A stretch of 64,000 nucleotides of DNA from Cryptosporangium minutisporangium (GTDB lineage: Bacteria; Actinomycetota; Actinomycetes; Mycobacteriales; Cryptosporangiaceae): contig NZ_BAAAYN010000035.1 of assembly GCF_039536245.1 (NCBI RefSeq), forward strand, positions 1 through 64,000, in the 5' to 3' direction. The first letter of the stretch is position 1. Each line of letters opens with the position of its first letter. The notes under the pieces are model-generated. The model was not told the origin of the DNA, did not search any database, and was given only the letters and a program-made list of their open reading frames with translations. Made by a program: the position numbers and the translations under genes. This document shows, piece by piece, positions 24,994 to 32,939 of the stretch.

Positions 24994-26339
24994 TCGTTGC
25001 CGCCTTCGTAGCTCGTCGCGGTGACGCCGGGAACCTTGCCCAGCGACTGGTCCCAGTGACGCCAGAAGCTGCGCATGGCGCCCTCGTCGATCGAGCGACC
25101 CTTCTCGCCCTTGGCCTCCCGCTCCATGCCGCGGGACATGTCGCTCCAGTCGTTGAAGCCGCGACTGTCGCCCTTGCTCGCCTCGATGCCGCGCTGCACG
25201 GCCTCGTAGGCCTCGATGTCGTCCGGCGTCGCCAGGCCACCCGGGCCCACGAAGCTGGTCATCGTCTTCAGCCGCATCGCGCGCGCCTCGTCGTCCTCGT
25301 CCGTCGGCACGTACTGCCAGGCGCGCACGTCGGTGCGGCCGGGCGCCACCGGCTCGAGCTGGCGGATCGTCAACGCTTCGAGGTCGAAGAAGAGCAGGTT
25401 CGGCCAGACGAACAGGATCCGGCTGGCGTCGCCGATCGTGTCCGCGCGCTCTTGGCCGAGGCGCTGCGCCATCGCCTTCCGGTTCGCTTCCGTGCGGGCC
25501 TTCTCGGCCTCGCCGAAACGCGGCTCCCAAAGCATGCCCAGCCGGCCGTTGTGCCCGGTGAGCACCAGCATCGAGTGCCCGTTACCGAGGTCGTAGGCGT
25601 ACTGGTCGTCGTCGGTGACTGCGAAGCCGGTCTCCCGGAGGTAGCCGACGAACGTGTTGTGGGTCGGCGAGAAGTGGTAACCGTCCATCGCGTTCTCGAC
25701 CGCGAGCTTCCAGTTGCCCTTGACGCCGTAGCGCTGGATACCGGGGAGCGTCGTCATGCCGGTCGCGGACTGCTCGGCGGCCATCGAGAGGACGTCGGCG
25801 GCCTCGCCGAGGTGCTCGAGCAGCGGCGGTACGTCCGGATCGAACGAGACGAAGACGAAGCCCTCGTGGATGTCGAGCTTCGCGACCGGACGCAGGTCCA
25901 TCGAGCCCTTGAACCGGTCGAGCTCGGCGTAGGCGTCGTCGCCGGGGAGCGCGGAGAGCTTGCCGGACGAGTTGAACGTCCAGGCGTGGTAGAAGCACTG
26001 GAAGTTCCGGGCGTTGCCGGACTCGTCGCGGCAGACCACGGTGCCGCGGTGCGGGCAGGAGTTGAGGAAGGCCCGGACCACCCCGTCGCCGCCCCGGACG
26101 AAGATCAGCGGCTTCCCGCCGAGCGTCCGCACCTTGTAGTCGTTCTTCTTCGGGATCTCGGTCTCGTGGCCCAGGTAGAGCCACGAGTGGCCCCAGATCC
26201 GCTCGCGCTCGGCCTGGAAGACCTCCGCCGAGCGGTACGCCTCACGGTTGACCCGGAAGGTCAACGCGTTCCAGTCCTGCGCGATCAGGCCACCGTGGCC
26301 GGTCTCGACCAGACCTTCAGCAATTGTCTGTGTCATCAT
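24990..26339 (-). CDS. Aromatic-ring-hydroxylating dioxygenase, alpha subunit (Rieske)
   Basis: The 449-residue catalytic subunit has a Rieske [2Fe-2S] site CPHRG (C95, H97) plus CFYHAW (C115, H118). Its mononuclear iron site is NAMDGYHFSPTH, with bridging D219 and ligands H222 and H227. This is the architecture of benzoate/cumate/salicylate-type oxygenases, which add O2 across an aromatic ring using electrons from a ferredoxin and reductase. Both redox partners are encoded downstream on the same strand. The start is the first of two adjacent ATGs, after CGAGGACCG. The promoter region is shared with the divergent IclR gene. The exact aromatic substrate cannot be told from sequence alone. Confidence 0.93.
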   Translation of the reverse strand: MMTQTIAEGLVETGHGGLIAQDWNALTFRVNREAYRSAEVFQAERERIWGHSWLYLGHETEIPKKNDYKVRTLGGKPLIFVRGGDGVVRAFLNSCPHRGTVVCRDESGNARNFQCFYHAWTFNSSGKLSALPGDDAYAELDRFKGSMDLRPVAKLDIHEGFVFVSFDPDVPPLLEHLGEAADVLSMAAEQSATGMTTLPGIQRYGVKGNWKLAVENAMDGYHFSPTHNTFVGYLRETGFAVTDDDQYAYDLGNGHSMLVLTGHNGRLGMLWEPRFGEAEKARTEANRKAMAQRLGQERADTIGDASRILFVWPNLLFFDLEALTIRQLEPVAPGRTDVRAWQYVPTDEDDEARAMRLKTMTSFVGPGGLATPDDIEAYEAVQRGIEASKGDSRGFNDWSDMSRGMEREAKGEKGRSIDEGAMRSFWRHWDQSLGKVPGVTATSYEGGNE

Positions 26340-26354
26340 CGGTCCTCGTTGTGA

Positions 26355-26403
26355 GAGATGCCATCTCGCATTACGACATGGTGTATTGCACAGTGCGTAC
26401 TGT
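26355..26403. promoter_or_regulatory. Operator region between Rieske operon and IclR gene
   Basis: GAGATGCCATCTC (26355-26367) is a perfect inverted repeat around one central base. On the minus strand it belongs to TCGTAATGCGAGATGGCATC, which contains the shared core GCGAGATGGCA. A second imperfect palindrome, ACAGTGCGTACTGT (26390-26403), lies closer to the IclR gene. The first site starts 16 bases upstream of the Rieske alpha start codon. The two elements would suit control of the oxygenase operon and autoregulation by IclR. Confidence 0.6.
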
Positions 26404-26494
26404 CAACGGACCCAGCGCGGCCGATCCGGTTGATAGCATCACGCCTGCTGAGATAAGCCCCCGTGGTCGCAGTCGGCCACAAAAAGGACAATCT

Positions 26495-27346
26495 ATGCTT
26501 GAGCCAGTGCCCGAAATCGCCCCTGTGTCCCCTGCGCCCGACGAGGAGGCTCGAGCTGGCCTGTTCGTCTCCGACGAAGAACTTCCTCGCGCGGAGCGGG
26601 GCACACCCGCGATCCAGGCGGTCGAGCGGGCCGCGACCATCCTCGGCGCGTTCAGCGTCGGCCGACCGCGGCTGAGCCTCAACGAGCTGACCGCCCGGCT
26701 GGGCACCAGCAAGGCCACCGCGCACCGCTACACGAAGGCGCTGCGGTCGGTGAACCTGCTCCGCTACGACGAGCGCGAGGCCCTCTACTCGCTCGGCCCC
26801 CAGGTGCTGACGCTCTCCGCGGCCGCGCGCGCCGGGCTGCCGATCATCACGATCGCCGGCCCGTACATGGAGGAGCTGGTGCGCGAGGCCGGCGAGACCG
26901 TCGTGCTCTCGGTGTGGGACGGCGACACCGCGGTCGTCGTCCGCGTCGACGACAACACCGACCGCACCGTGCGGATCAGCGTCCGCACGGGGGCGCGGCT
27001 GTCGATGTCCCGGTCGGCGCAGGGCCGGGTGTTCTGCGCGTTCCTGGCCGAGGACGAGGTGCCCGGGCTGGCCAGCCTGCTGCGCCGCAACCCGGGACTC
27101 CGGCAGGAGCTGACCGCGATCCAGGAGAACGGCATCTGCGTGAACACCCCGGCCGACAACGGCGTCCGGACGATCGCCGCGCCGGTGTTCCAGGACGCGC
27201 AGATCGTCGCCACGATGGGGATCGTCGGCACCACCGCGGCGGTGGCCGACGAGACGGGCTCCCCCGCCGCGCGGTCGCTGCTGCGGGTCTCCCGCTCGCT
27301 CACCCAGGAACTCGGATCCGTGGGCCCGGTGACCCGCGGCATCTAG
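26495..27346 (+). CDS. IclR-family transcriptional regulator
   Basis: The 283-residue protein starts at an ATG preceded by AAAAAGGACA. An unstructured N-terminus of about 45 residues leads to the winged helix (AIQAVERAATILGAFSVGRP, LSLNELTARLGTSKATAHRY) and the IclR effector-binding GAF-like domain (GETVVLSVWDGDTAVVVRVD ... SAQGRVFCAFL ... GVRTIAAPVF). IclR proteins commonly govern aromatic-acid catabolism. It is divergent from the Rieske operon and is the only IclR in the window. It is thus the best candidate to read the GYGAGAYGGCR motif found at four promoters. Confidence 0.9.
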   Translation: MLEPVPEIAPVSPAPDEEARAGLFVSDEELPRAERGTPAIQAVERAATILGAFSVGRPRLSLNELTARLGTSKATAHRYTKALRSVNLLRYDEREALYSLGPQVLTLSAAARAGLPIITIAGPYMEELVREAGETVVLSVWDGDTAVVVRVDDNTDRTVRISVRTGARLSMSRSAQGRVFCAFLAEDEVPGLASLLRRNPGLRQELTAIQENGICVNTPADNGVRTIAAPVFQDAQIVATMGIVGTTAAVADETGSPAARSLLRVSRSLTQELGSVGPVTRGI

Positions 27347-27355
27347 GCCCGGGGC

Positions 27356-27427
27356 GTGGTTGTCGGATCGTCCACGCTCGTGGTTGTCGACTCCTCGACC
27401 CCCTGGCGGCGAGGATCCGACAACCAC
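27356..27427. repeat. Inverted repeat between IclR and P450 genes, probable bidirectional terminator
   Basis: GTGGTTGTCGGATC (27356-27369) is perfectly inverted as GATCCGACAACCAC (27414-27427), giving a 14-bp stem. An extra GTGGTTGTCG copy lies in the loop (27380-27389). It occupies nearly all of the gap between two convergent genes, so a transcription stop is plausible. The same GACAACCAC 9-mer recurs in the 41-bp tandem repeat on the other side of the P450 gene. Confidence 0.6.
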
Positions 27428-27450
27428 CCGCGAGGCGCCGAGGACGGCGT

Positions 27451-29643
27451 TCACAGGTCGAGCGTCAGCCGGTCGGATGCACACCGGCTCACGCAGATCA
27501 TCATCGTGCTGCCGTCGGCCCGCTCGGCGGCGGACAGGATGCTGTCCCGGTGCTCGGCCTGCCCGGCCAACACCCGGGTCTCGCACGAACCGCAGTAGCC
27601 CTCTTCGCAGTCGTACGGCACCCCGGGGACGACGTCCCGGATCGCTTCGAGCAGCGTGCGGTCGTCCGGAACGGTGAGCGTGCGCCCCGCCCGGGCCAGC
27701 GTCACCTCGAACGAACGCGCATCCGCGGGGATCGCCGGGATGCGCTCGGCGCCGCCGCCGGTGAACCGCTCGACGTGCAGTTCCAGGCCGCCGACGGTCT
27801 GCTCCACCGCGGTGAGCAGCCCCTCCGGCCCGCAGCAGTAGACCTTCGTCCCGGGCTTCGCCGCCGTGAACGCCGCGGCCAGATCCGGGTGCCCGAACTC
27901 GTCCTGGGGCACCAGCTGCACCCGGTCGCCGTACTGTTCCTTCAGCCTGCCCGCGAACGCCATCGACGCGCGGGTGCGTCCGCCGTAGAGCAGCGTCCAG
28001 TCGGCGCCGCGTGCGTCGGCGGCCCGCACCATCGCGCTGATCGGGGTGATGCCGATCCCGCCGGCGACGAACAGATACCGCTCGGCGTCGACGAGCGGGA
28101 AGTGGTTCTTCGGCCCACGCACCCGCACGGTGACGCCGGGCGCCAGCGTCTCGTGCACCTCGGCGGATCCGCCCCGGCCGGCCGGCTCGTGCAGCACCGC
28201 GACGCGGTAGGACGACGTGTCGGCAGGGTCGCCGCAGAGCGAGTACTGCCGCACCTTGCCCGACGGAAGGATCAGGTCGAGGTGCGCGCCCGGCTCCCAG
28301 CCCGGGAGCTGGCCGTCGCCGACCAACCGCAGCGACACGACACCGTCGGCGATCGGCTCCACCGCGGCGATCGTGAGGAGCTGGACGTCGAGACCGGTCG
28401 TGGTCTTCGTGGCCGGGATCCCACGCTTGCGACCCGGCGTGAACGTCACCGGGATCGCGTCCCAACCGGACTGGTTGCCCCACGACTCGGTGGGTGTCGC
28501 CCCGACCGGGTCGAGCGTGTAGTCCGGCAGCCGCTCCAGGACCTGGGTGATCATCTCCCGGAACATCGCCCGCGCCAGGTGGGCACCGGCGCAGCGGTGG
28601 GTGCCGATGCCGAAACTGAGGTGCCCGCGCGGATCGCGGTCGAGGACGACCTTCTCGGGCTCGGGGAAGACCTCCGGATCGTGGTTCGCCGCGATCCACG
28701 GGATCAGCACCCGCTCGCCGCGCATCACCGGGCACGCGCCGATCGTCGTGTCCTTCATGATCGTCCGAGCCATCGACTGCGACGGCGCGAACTTCCGCAG
28801 GAACTCCTCGGTGGCGACGTCGAGCAGCGCGGGCTCGCGGATCAGCCGCTCCCGGTCCTCCGGGTGCTGCGCCAGATGAACCAGCGTCGAGCCGGTCAGC
28901 GACGTCGTGGTGTCGACGCCGCCGGCGATCAGCAGGAAGATCACCGAGCCCAGCTCGTCGTCGGTGAACGGTTCGCCGCTCGGCTTGACCTGCCGGACCA
29001 GCCAGGAGATCGCGTCGCTCGTCGGCTCGGCGCGACGGTCGTTCATCAGCTGGAAGATGCGGTCGCCCATGAAGCCGAGGGCTTCCCCGCCGCGGCGTTC
29101 CCGCTCGCTGCCGGGGATCGCCGCGAACAGGTCGTGGATCGGGCCGGCGAGCCGCTTCCAGTCCTCGCGCGGGAACCCGAGCCAGTCGAGCGTCACCGCG
29201 GTCGGGACCGGGTTGGTCAGCTGGTGCACCAGGTCGGCGCTGCCGTCCTCGATGAACCCGTCGATGACCTCGGTGACGTGCTTGGCGATCATCGGGACCA
29301 GCGCGTCGACCGCGGACCGGCTCAGGAGCGGGTTGATCAGCTCGCGGTACGGCGTCGACTCCGGCGGGTCGAGCTCGATCGGGTACTGCGGGAGCGCCTT
29401 GCTCTCCGGAATGACGAACGCGATCCCGTCGACGTCGCCCCGGGCGGACGAGAACGTCGCGTCGTCACGGGCGATCCGCGCGATGTCTTCGTACCGGGTG
29501 GTCACCCAGTGACCGCCGTAGGACTCCGTCCACGCGACCGGGCACTCGGCTCGGAGTTCGGCGTACGGACGCACCGGGTCGATCGTGAACTCCGGGGCGT
29601 GATGGTCGAATTCGACCGTCGGTCGTGCTGCTTCCACTGCCAT
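27451..29643 (-). CDS. Self-sufficient cytochrome P450 fused to phthalate-dioxygenase-type reductase (CYP116B-like)
   Basis: The 730-residue protein carries a whole electron-transfer chain. Residues 1-400 are a P450, with I-helix AGGVDTT (240-246), EFLR (280-283) and heme loop FGIGTHRCAGAHLAR with Cys351. Residues about 415-510 bind flavin (RQYSLCGD), about 520-620 bind NAD(P)H (LFVAGGIGITPI and CCGPEGL), and the C-terminus is a plant-type [2Fe-2S] ferredoxin (C679, C684, C687, C717). This order matches class VII P450-PFOR enzymes such as P450RhF. It should hydroxylate or dealkylate a small aromatic without separate partners. The ATG beginning MAVEAARPTV was chosen; its spacing to GTGGAG is short, and a longer N-terminus cannot be excluded. 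Confidence 0.92.
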   Translation of the reverse strand: MAVEAARPTVEFDHHAPEFTIDPVRPYAELRAECPVAWTESYGGHWVTTRYEDIARIARDDATFSSARGDVDGIAFVIPESKALPQYPIELDPPESTPYRELINPLLSRSAVDALVPMIAKHVTEVIDGFIEDGSADLVHQLTNPVPTAVTLDWLGFPREDWKRLAGPIHDLFAAIPGSERERRGGEALGFMGDRIFQLMNDRRAEPTSDAISWLVRQVKPSGEPFTDDELGSVIFLLIAGGVDTTTSLTGSTLVHLAQHPEDRERLIREPALLDVATEEFLRKFAPSQSMARTIMKDTTIGACPVMRGERVLIPWIAANHDPEVFPEPEKVVLDRDPRGHLSFGIGTHRCAGAHLARAMFREMITQVLERLPDYTLDPVGATPTESWGNQSGWDAIPVTFTPGRKRGIPATKTTTGLDVQLLTIAAVEPIADGVVSLRLVGDGQLPGWEPGAHLDLILPSGKVRQYSLCGDPADTSSYRVAVLHEPAGRGGSAEVHETLAPGVTVRVRGPKNHFPLVDAERYLFVAGGIGITPISAMVRAADARGADWTLLYGGRTRASMAFAGRLKEQYGDRVQLVPQDEFGHPDLAAAFTAAKPGTKVYCCGPEGLLTAVEQTVGGLELHVERFTGGGAERIPAIPADARSFEVTLARAGRTLTVPDDRTLLEAIRDVVPGVPYDCEEGYCGSCETRVLAGQAEHRDSILSAAERADGSTMMICVSRCASDRLTLDL

Positions 29644-30262
29644 CTCCACGGCATCTGAAGCTTGGTGCGCGGTGTTTGCCCCGGCCGCGCCACCGGAGTT
29701 GCCCTTCAAGGTAAGCGGGAGTGCGGTCACCGTCAATCGTTCCGAGACAACGTCCCGCAATGTGTTTCGGTCCTGCGTCTCTGCAGGTCAGAGCCTTCTT
29801 CTGGACGCTACGCGGCGCAGCGCCGCAGGTCGTCGCGGCAACAAACTCTTCACATCCCCGCCGCCAGGAGCACAATCCCGGACCCCTAGCACTGTGCCCC
29901 ACAGCCGACACCGGTCCCACCGACGGGCGGGCGGGCGCCGGGCGGCGGGCACCGATTTTCGGGAAGACCACCTCACCGCGCGCTCCGAGACGTTGGCTTT
30001 CGGGAAAACCACCTCACGGCGGGCGGCAGCACGTTGACGTTCGGGACAACCACCGCACGGCGGGCGGCAGCACGTTGACTTTCGGGAAAACCACCTCACG
30101 GCGGGCGGCAGCACGTTGACGTTCGGGACAACCACCCGCGCCGTGCCCGTGGAGGGCGGGGTTTCGGGAAATCCACCCCGCCGCACTGCCGCGCCGCCAG
30201 CTCGCCGCGCCGCCACCTCGTCGCGCGCCGCATCCGCGCCGCCGCGGGGGGCGGGCCGCCCA
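29644..30262. other. Non-coding interval between P450 and aryl-alcohol dehydrogenase genes
   Basis: I see no convincing gene here. The left half should hold the P450 promoter; a GCGGCGC/GCGCCGC mini-hairpin lies near 29812-29826. The right half is dominated by the 41-bp tandem repeat described separately. The last 75 bases are very GC-rich (GCCGC runs) and directly follow the alcohol dehydrogenase stop, so they may serve as its terminator. Confidence 0.6.
29957..30185. repeat. 41-bp direct tandem repeat (about 5.5 units)
   Basis: TTTCGGG or GTTCGGG begins at 29957, 29998, 30039, 30080, 30121 and 30162, an exact 41-base period. Units read TTCGGGAAAACCACCTCACG or TTCGGGACAACCACCGCACG followed by GCGGGCGGCAGCACGTTGAC. 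The three central units are nearly identical, alternating between GGGAAAACCACC and GGGACAACCACC; the outer ones are degenerate. Units abut without spacers. The array lies between the P450 gene and the alcohol dehydrogenase gene. Confidence 0.9.
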
Positions 30263-31345
30263 CTAGAGCGTCAGGACGGCCTTGACGACGTCTCCGCGCC
30301 TCGTGGCGGCGGCGGCCTCGTTGATGTCGGCGAACGCGTACTGCGCCATCAGCTTCTCCACCGGGAAGCGGCCGGCCTCCTGCCAAGCCAGCAACTGCGG
30401 CACCAGCACCTGCGGCACCGCGCTCCCGGAGATCACCCCGGTGACCGTCCGCCCATTCAGTAGCGTCCGCCACTCCACTTCGACGTTCTCGCTCGGCCCG
30501 ACGCCGACGACCGCGCATGTCCCCCGGGTGTGCAGCGACGCGACGGCCGCCTTCACGACGTCGGCGCGCCCGGTGGTGTCCACCGACCCGTCGAGGCCGT
30601 CCGGGACGATCGCCCGGATCCGCTCGACGACGTCGCCTTCGCGGGAGTCCAGCACGTGAGTGGCTCCGACCTCGGCCGCGGTCTGCAGCCGTCCGGGGCT
30701 GACGTCCACCGCGATCACGGTCTGCGCCCCGGACGCCGCGGCGGCCATCACCGACGAGAGCCCGACCGCACCCGCGCCGAACACCGCCACCGCACTCTCC
30801 GGCCCGGGCCGCAGGATGTTGACGATCGTCCCGGCCCCGGTCATGAACCCGCAGGTGAACGGACCGGCGCTCCGCAGGTCGGCGGATGCCGGCAGCTTGA
30901 CCACGCTGCGGACGTTCGCCACCGCGTGCGTGGCGAACGACGACTGGCCGAGGAAGTGCCCGTACACCGGCTGCCCGTCGATGCGCAGCGCCGACGACCC
31001 GTCCGCGCGTGCGCCGGCGAAGTTCAGTGCGTCGAACTGCGCGCAGTACGACGGCGACGCCGTCCGGCACTGCTTGCAGACGCCGCAGGACGCGAACGCG
31101 AGCGCCACCGGATCGCCGGGCTGTAGTTCGGTGACTCCGGCCCCGACCGCTTCGACCACCCCGGCGCCTTCGTGGCCGAGCACCGCGTTGGTGGGCAGGA
31201 AGGTGGCGAAGTGCAGGTCGGTGGCGCAGATACCGACGCTGCTCAGGCGCACCAGCACCTCGTCGGCACGGGGCTCGTCGAGCTGCGCGGGCAGCAACGA
31301 GAACACCCCGGATGGGTCGGTGACGGCGGCGACGGTGATGTCCAC
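30263..31345 (-). CDS. Zinc-dependent aryl-alcohol (benzyl-alcohol-type) dehydrogenase
   Basis: The 360-residue medium-chain dehydrogenase has a catalytic zinc site (SSVGICATDLH and LGHEGAGVVEAVG), a structural zinc lobe CGVCKQCRTASPSYC, and the NAD-binding VAVFGAGAVGLSSVMAA. The segment HFLGQSSFATHAV is typical of aryl-alcohol dehydrogenases such as XylB/AreB. It would oxidise a benzylic or allylic alcohol to the aldehyde. The GTG start follows CGGAGACCCCTC. It is divergent from the aldehyde dehydrogenase gene, the natural next step, and both share an upstream copy of the island motif. Confidence 0.9.
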   Translation of the reverse strand: MDITVAAVTDPSGVFSLLPAQLDEPRADEVLVRLSSVGICATDLHFATFLPTNAVLGHEGAGVVEAVGAGVTELQPGDPVALAFASCGVCKQCRTASPSYCAQFDALNFAGARADGSSALRIDGQPVYGHFLGQSSFATHAVANVRSVVKLPASADLRSAGPFTCGFMTGAGTIVNILRPGPESAVAVFGAGAVGLSSVMAAAASGAQTVIAVDVSPGRLQTAAEVGATHVLDSREGDVVERIRAIVPDGLDGSVDTTGRADVVKAAVASLHTRGTCAVVGVGPSENVEVEWRTLLNGRTVTGVISGSAVPQVLVPQLLAWQEAGRFPVEKLMAQYAFADINEAAAATRRGDVVKAVLTL

Positions 31346-31361
31346 GAGGGGTCTCCGATAT

Positions 31362-31384
31362 CTCACTATGGCGAGACGGCATCT
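31362..31384. promoter_or_regulatory. Candidate IclR-regulon operator between alcohol and aldehyde dehydrogenase genes
   Basis: CACTATGGCGAGACGGCATC (31364-31383) contains the core GCGAGACGGCA. Without gaps it matches the Rieske-promoter site TCGTAATGCGAGATGGCATC at 14 of 20 positions. It lies 19 bases before the alcohol dehydrogenase start and 37 bases before the aldehyde dehydrogenase start, so one bound protein could govern both directions. Confidence 0.55.
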
Positions 31385-31419
31385 TGACTTCCGAGATAGT
31401 AGACGTCAAGACTCGCTTC

Positions 31420-32871
31420 ATGAGCGTGCTCGACGTCCCGGACAACCGACTTCTCATCGCCGGGAACTGGCAGTCTCCCGCGTCCGGCGAAGCCCTGCCG
31501 GTACTCGACCCGGCGACCCAGCAGCCGTTCCACCACACCGGCCGCGCCACCGCCGCCGATGTGGATGCCGCCGTCGCGGCCGCCCGGAACGCCTACGACG
31601 GCTGGTCGCGGATGAACCCGTCCGACCGCGGCGCGATCCTCGGCCGATGGTCGCAGCTCGTCTTCGAGCACGTCGAGGAACTCGCCAGGTACGAGGCGCA
31701 GGACGTCGGCAAACCGCTGTCCGATGCCCGGACCAACATCTTCATCGCCGGCAGCATTCTCGGCTACTTCGCCGGTGCCGCCGACAAGCTGCACGGTGCG
31801 ACGCTACCGTCCCGTTCGCCGGACAACACGGGCTTCACGCTGCGTGAGCCGCTCGGCGTCTGCGCGCTGGTCATCGCGTGGAACGTTCCGGCGATCCTGA
31901 TGATGGCCGACGCCGCTCCGGCACTCGCCGCCGGCAACACGGTCGTGCTCAAGCCGTCGGAGTACGCCCCGATGAGCCCGCTCGCGCTGGCTGCTCTGGC
32001 CGCCGAAGCAGGGCTCCCACCAGGCGTTCTGAACGTCGTCACCGGACTGGGACCGGAGGCGGGCCAGCCGCTCACCTCCCACCCCGGCATCAACCACATC
32101 AGCTTCGTCGGCTCCTCGGCCACCGGCCGGGCGATCATGGCTTCGGCGGCGAAGAACCTCGTCCCGGTGAAGCTGGAGCTCGGCGGGAAGTCACCGAACG
32201 TAGTCTTTGCGGATGCCGACCTCGACGCAGCGGTGCCCGCGATCCTGGAGTCGATCGTCGAGAACGCCGGGCAGAACTGCTACGCCGGCTCCCGCCTGCT
32301 GATCGAGGAACCGATCTACGACGAGGTCGTGGCGCGGCTCGCGGCGGCGATGGAGGCGGTGAAGGCCGGTCCGTGGCACGAGGACCTCGACATGGGGCCG
32401 CTGGTGAACGGTATCCAGCACGAGCGGGTCTCCGGCTATCTGCAGGGCGGCGTGGCGAGCGGCGCTCGGGTGGTCACCGGCGGGCCGGGGGCCTCGGACG
32501 GTTGGTACGTCAAGCCGACGCTGTTCGATCGGGTGACGCCGGACATGCCGATCGTCCGCGAAGAGATCTTCGGGCCGGTGCTCGCCGCCGAATCGTTCCG
32601 CACCGCCCGCGAGGCGGTCGACCGGGTGAACGCGACACCGTACGGGCTGCTCGTCAGCGTCTGGACGAACGACCTGTCCCGTGCCCTGCGAGTGACCCAC
32701 GAGGTGCGGTCCGGCCAGGTTTCGGTGAACGAGTTCGCCAACTCCGCGATCATCGGCTTCCCGTTCAACCTGGCCAAGGAGAGCGGCTTCAGCCAGGGCG
32801 GTGGCTACGAGGCCATGAAGGAGTACACGTCCGAGAAGGGCGTGACCATCAAGATGCGTCCGCTGGACTGA
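31420..32871 (+). CDS. Aldehyde dehydrogenase (NAD(P)+-dependent)
   Basis: The 483-residue protein is a complete ALDH. It has the N-terminal RLLIAGNWQSPASGEALPVL, cofactor-binding IAWNVPAILMMADAAPALAA and TVVLKPSEYAP, the catalytic Glu in KLELGGKSPNVV, and the nucleophilic Cys in VENAGQNCYAGSRLL. C-terminal motifs are EIFGPVLA and GFPFNLAKESGFSQGG. The ATG beginning MSVLDVPDNRLL was chosen because the reading upstream has only a TTG. It should oxidise the aldehyde made by the divergent alcohol dehydrogenase to an aromatic acid, a possible substrate for the Rieske oxygenase. Confidence 0.93.
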   Translation: MSVLDVPDNRLLIAGNWQSPASGEALPVLDPATQQPFHHTGRATAADVDAAVAAARNAYDGWSRMNPSDRGAILGRWSQLVFEHVEELARYEAQDVGKPLSDARTNIFIAGSILGYFAGAADKLHGATLPSRSPDNTGFTLREPLGVCALVIAWNVPAILMMADAAPALAAGNTVVLKPSEYAPMSPLALAALAAEAGLPPGVLNVVTGLGPEAGQPLTSHPGINHISFVGSSATGRAIMASAAKNLVPVKLELGGKSPNVVFADADLDAAVPAILESIVENAGQNCYAGSRLLIEEPIYDEVVARLAAAMEAVKAGPWHEDLDMGPLVNGIQHERVSGYLQGGVASGARVVTGGPGASDGWYVKPTLFDRVTPDMPIVREEIFGPVLAAESFRTAREAVDRVNATPYGLLVSVWTNDLSRALRVTHEVRSGQVSVNEFANSAIIGFPFNLAKESGFSQGGGYEAMKEYTSEKGVTIKMRPLD

Positions 32872-32904
32872 GCCACCCGAACGGCCGGACCTTGACACCG
32901 GCCC

Positions 32905-32936
32905 GGCGCCGGGTCGCAATGGCGCGACCCGGCGCC
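32905..32936. terminator. Bidirectional terminator between aldehyde dehydrogenase and glycosyltransferase genes
   Basis: GGCGCCGGGTCGC and GCGACCCGGCGCC form a perfect 13-bp stem with a 6-base loop (AATGGC) in the 68-bp gap between convergent genes. Confidence 0.8.
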
Positions 32937-32939
32937 TCC

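Noticed and set aside
26336-28735. Minus-strand reading frame of about 799 codons spanning the IclR and P450 region
   Set aside because: Its translation is low-complexity (Arg/Gly-rich) and overlaps the IclR gene on the opposite strand and the P450 gene in another frame; both of those have full family motifs.
29957-30185. Tandem repeat considered as a CRISPR array
   Set aside because: The 41-bp units abut directly with no unique spacers, and no cas gene is nearby.
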